This document shows, piece after piece, positions 5,020-5,188 of a stretch of DNA of 5,188 nt. The stretch is taken from assembly GCA_014802705.1 (NCBI GenBank), contig JAAVBR010000033.1:1-5188 (forward strand). Direction: 5' to 3'. The stretch's first letter is position 1. Each line of letters opens with the position of its first letter. A model generated the notes under the pieces. It did no database searches, had not been told where the DNA came from, and was given only the letters and a program-made list of their open reading frames with translations. The stretch comes from a bacterium. GTDB taxonomy: Bacteria > Pseudomonadota > Alphaproteobacteria > Rs-D84. A program made the translations under genes and the position numbers.

Positions 5020-5188
5020 GATGCGTCACCCGTAATGTATTTTGATAAATCATATCTGTCATATCCATCCCGCGGCGGGCCAAAATCCCCCGCACAATGT
5101 CCGCCAACCGCACATCGGCGCGCCCGTCACTTTCAACCAGGATGCGGGTCACCGGCGCCACTTCCACGCCCCGTGCACCCGCGCCCGC
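5012..5188 (-). CDS. Unidentified protein, C-terminal 58 residues (5' end outside window)
   Basis: The minus-strand frame is open from the window edge to a TAG at 5014-5012 and overlaps the start of tcdA by 8 bases in the ATGGATAG arrangement, typical of co-translated genes. The visible residues include VEVAPVTRILVESDG, RADVRLADIVRGILARRG and the end MIYQNTLRVTHHG. GC-rich third positions match tcdA, and the sequence has a plausible alternation of strand and helix, so it is very likely a real gene. I do not recognise the family. The tight overlap suggests a shared operon with tcdA but says little about function. Confidence 0.7.
   Translation of the reverse strand, partial: AGAGARGVEVAPVTRILVESDGRADVRLADIVRGILARRGMDMTDMIYQNTLRVTHHG

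Noticed and set aside
4027..5035. Several long plus-strand open frames across the recombinase and tcdA region, up to about 210 codons.
   Set aside because: They are Pro/Arg/His-rich shadows of GC-rich minus-strand genes that have clear family motifs and good start sites. The shadows have no recognisable domains.
1..5188. CRISPR arrays, tRNA or rRNA genes, and insertion-sequence ends.
   Set aside because: No regularly spaced repeats, no cloverleaf with a TTCRANNC-like arm, and no transposase with terminal inverted repeats were seen. The recombinase has no visible flanking element ends.

Overview
The window looks like part of a bacterial chromosome, most likely from a host-associated (gut-type) alphaproteobacterium. 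This placement is an inference. It rests on the mix of GC-rich housekeeping genes with an AT-richer surface-polysaccharide region, and on the general feel of the proteins. No rRNA, tRNA or diagnostic marker is present to confirm it.

Layout from left to right. Bases 1-719 (+) hold the C-terminal part of a GT4-family glycosyltransferase that begins before the window. A perfect inverted repeat at 816-844 separates it from a convergent small gene (843-1325, -). That gene encodes a phage tail-fibre-like protein with an Mtd-type N-terminal motif and a gp53-like tip. Bases 1326-1544 are a dense regulatory region between divergent genes. It contains a promoter in each direction, an imperfect 11-bp inverted repeat, and an intrinsic terminator inside the leader of the tail-fibre-like gene. 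Bases 1545-3638 (+) encode an unusual 697-residue fusion: an N-terminal repeat module, a DUF616-type glycosyltransferase-like domain, a low-complexity linker, and a C-terminal TupA-like ATP-grasp domain. Its 3' half is clearly more AT-rich.

The right part is on the minus strand. It reads, in transcription order, an unidentified partial gene (5012-5188), the tRNA t6A37 dehydratase/cyclase gene tcdA (4345-5019), and a serine recombinase of the Mpi (master invertase) type (3703-4296). An intrinsic terminator at 3643-3662 follows, with its U-tract lying in the 3' end of the convergent fusion gene. The first two genes overlap by 8 bases. The recombinase follows tcdA after 48 bases and has a hairpin that covers part of its Shine-Dalgarno sequence.

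How the genes may work together: the left part builds or decorates surface glycan, and the tail-fibre-like protein is of a class that often contacts surfaces. Mpi-family recombinases are known in Bacteroides for inverting promoters of capsule loci. A recombinase of that family near two glycan genes, with a promoter lying between short inverted repeats in the divergent region, suggests phase-variable surface expression. That link is a hypothesis and not shown by the sequence.
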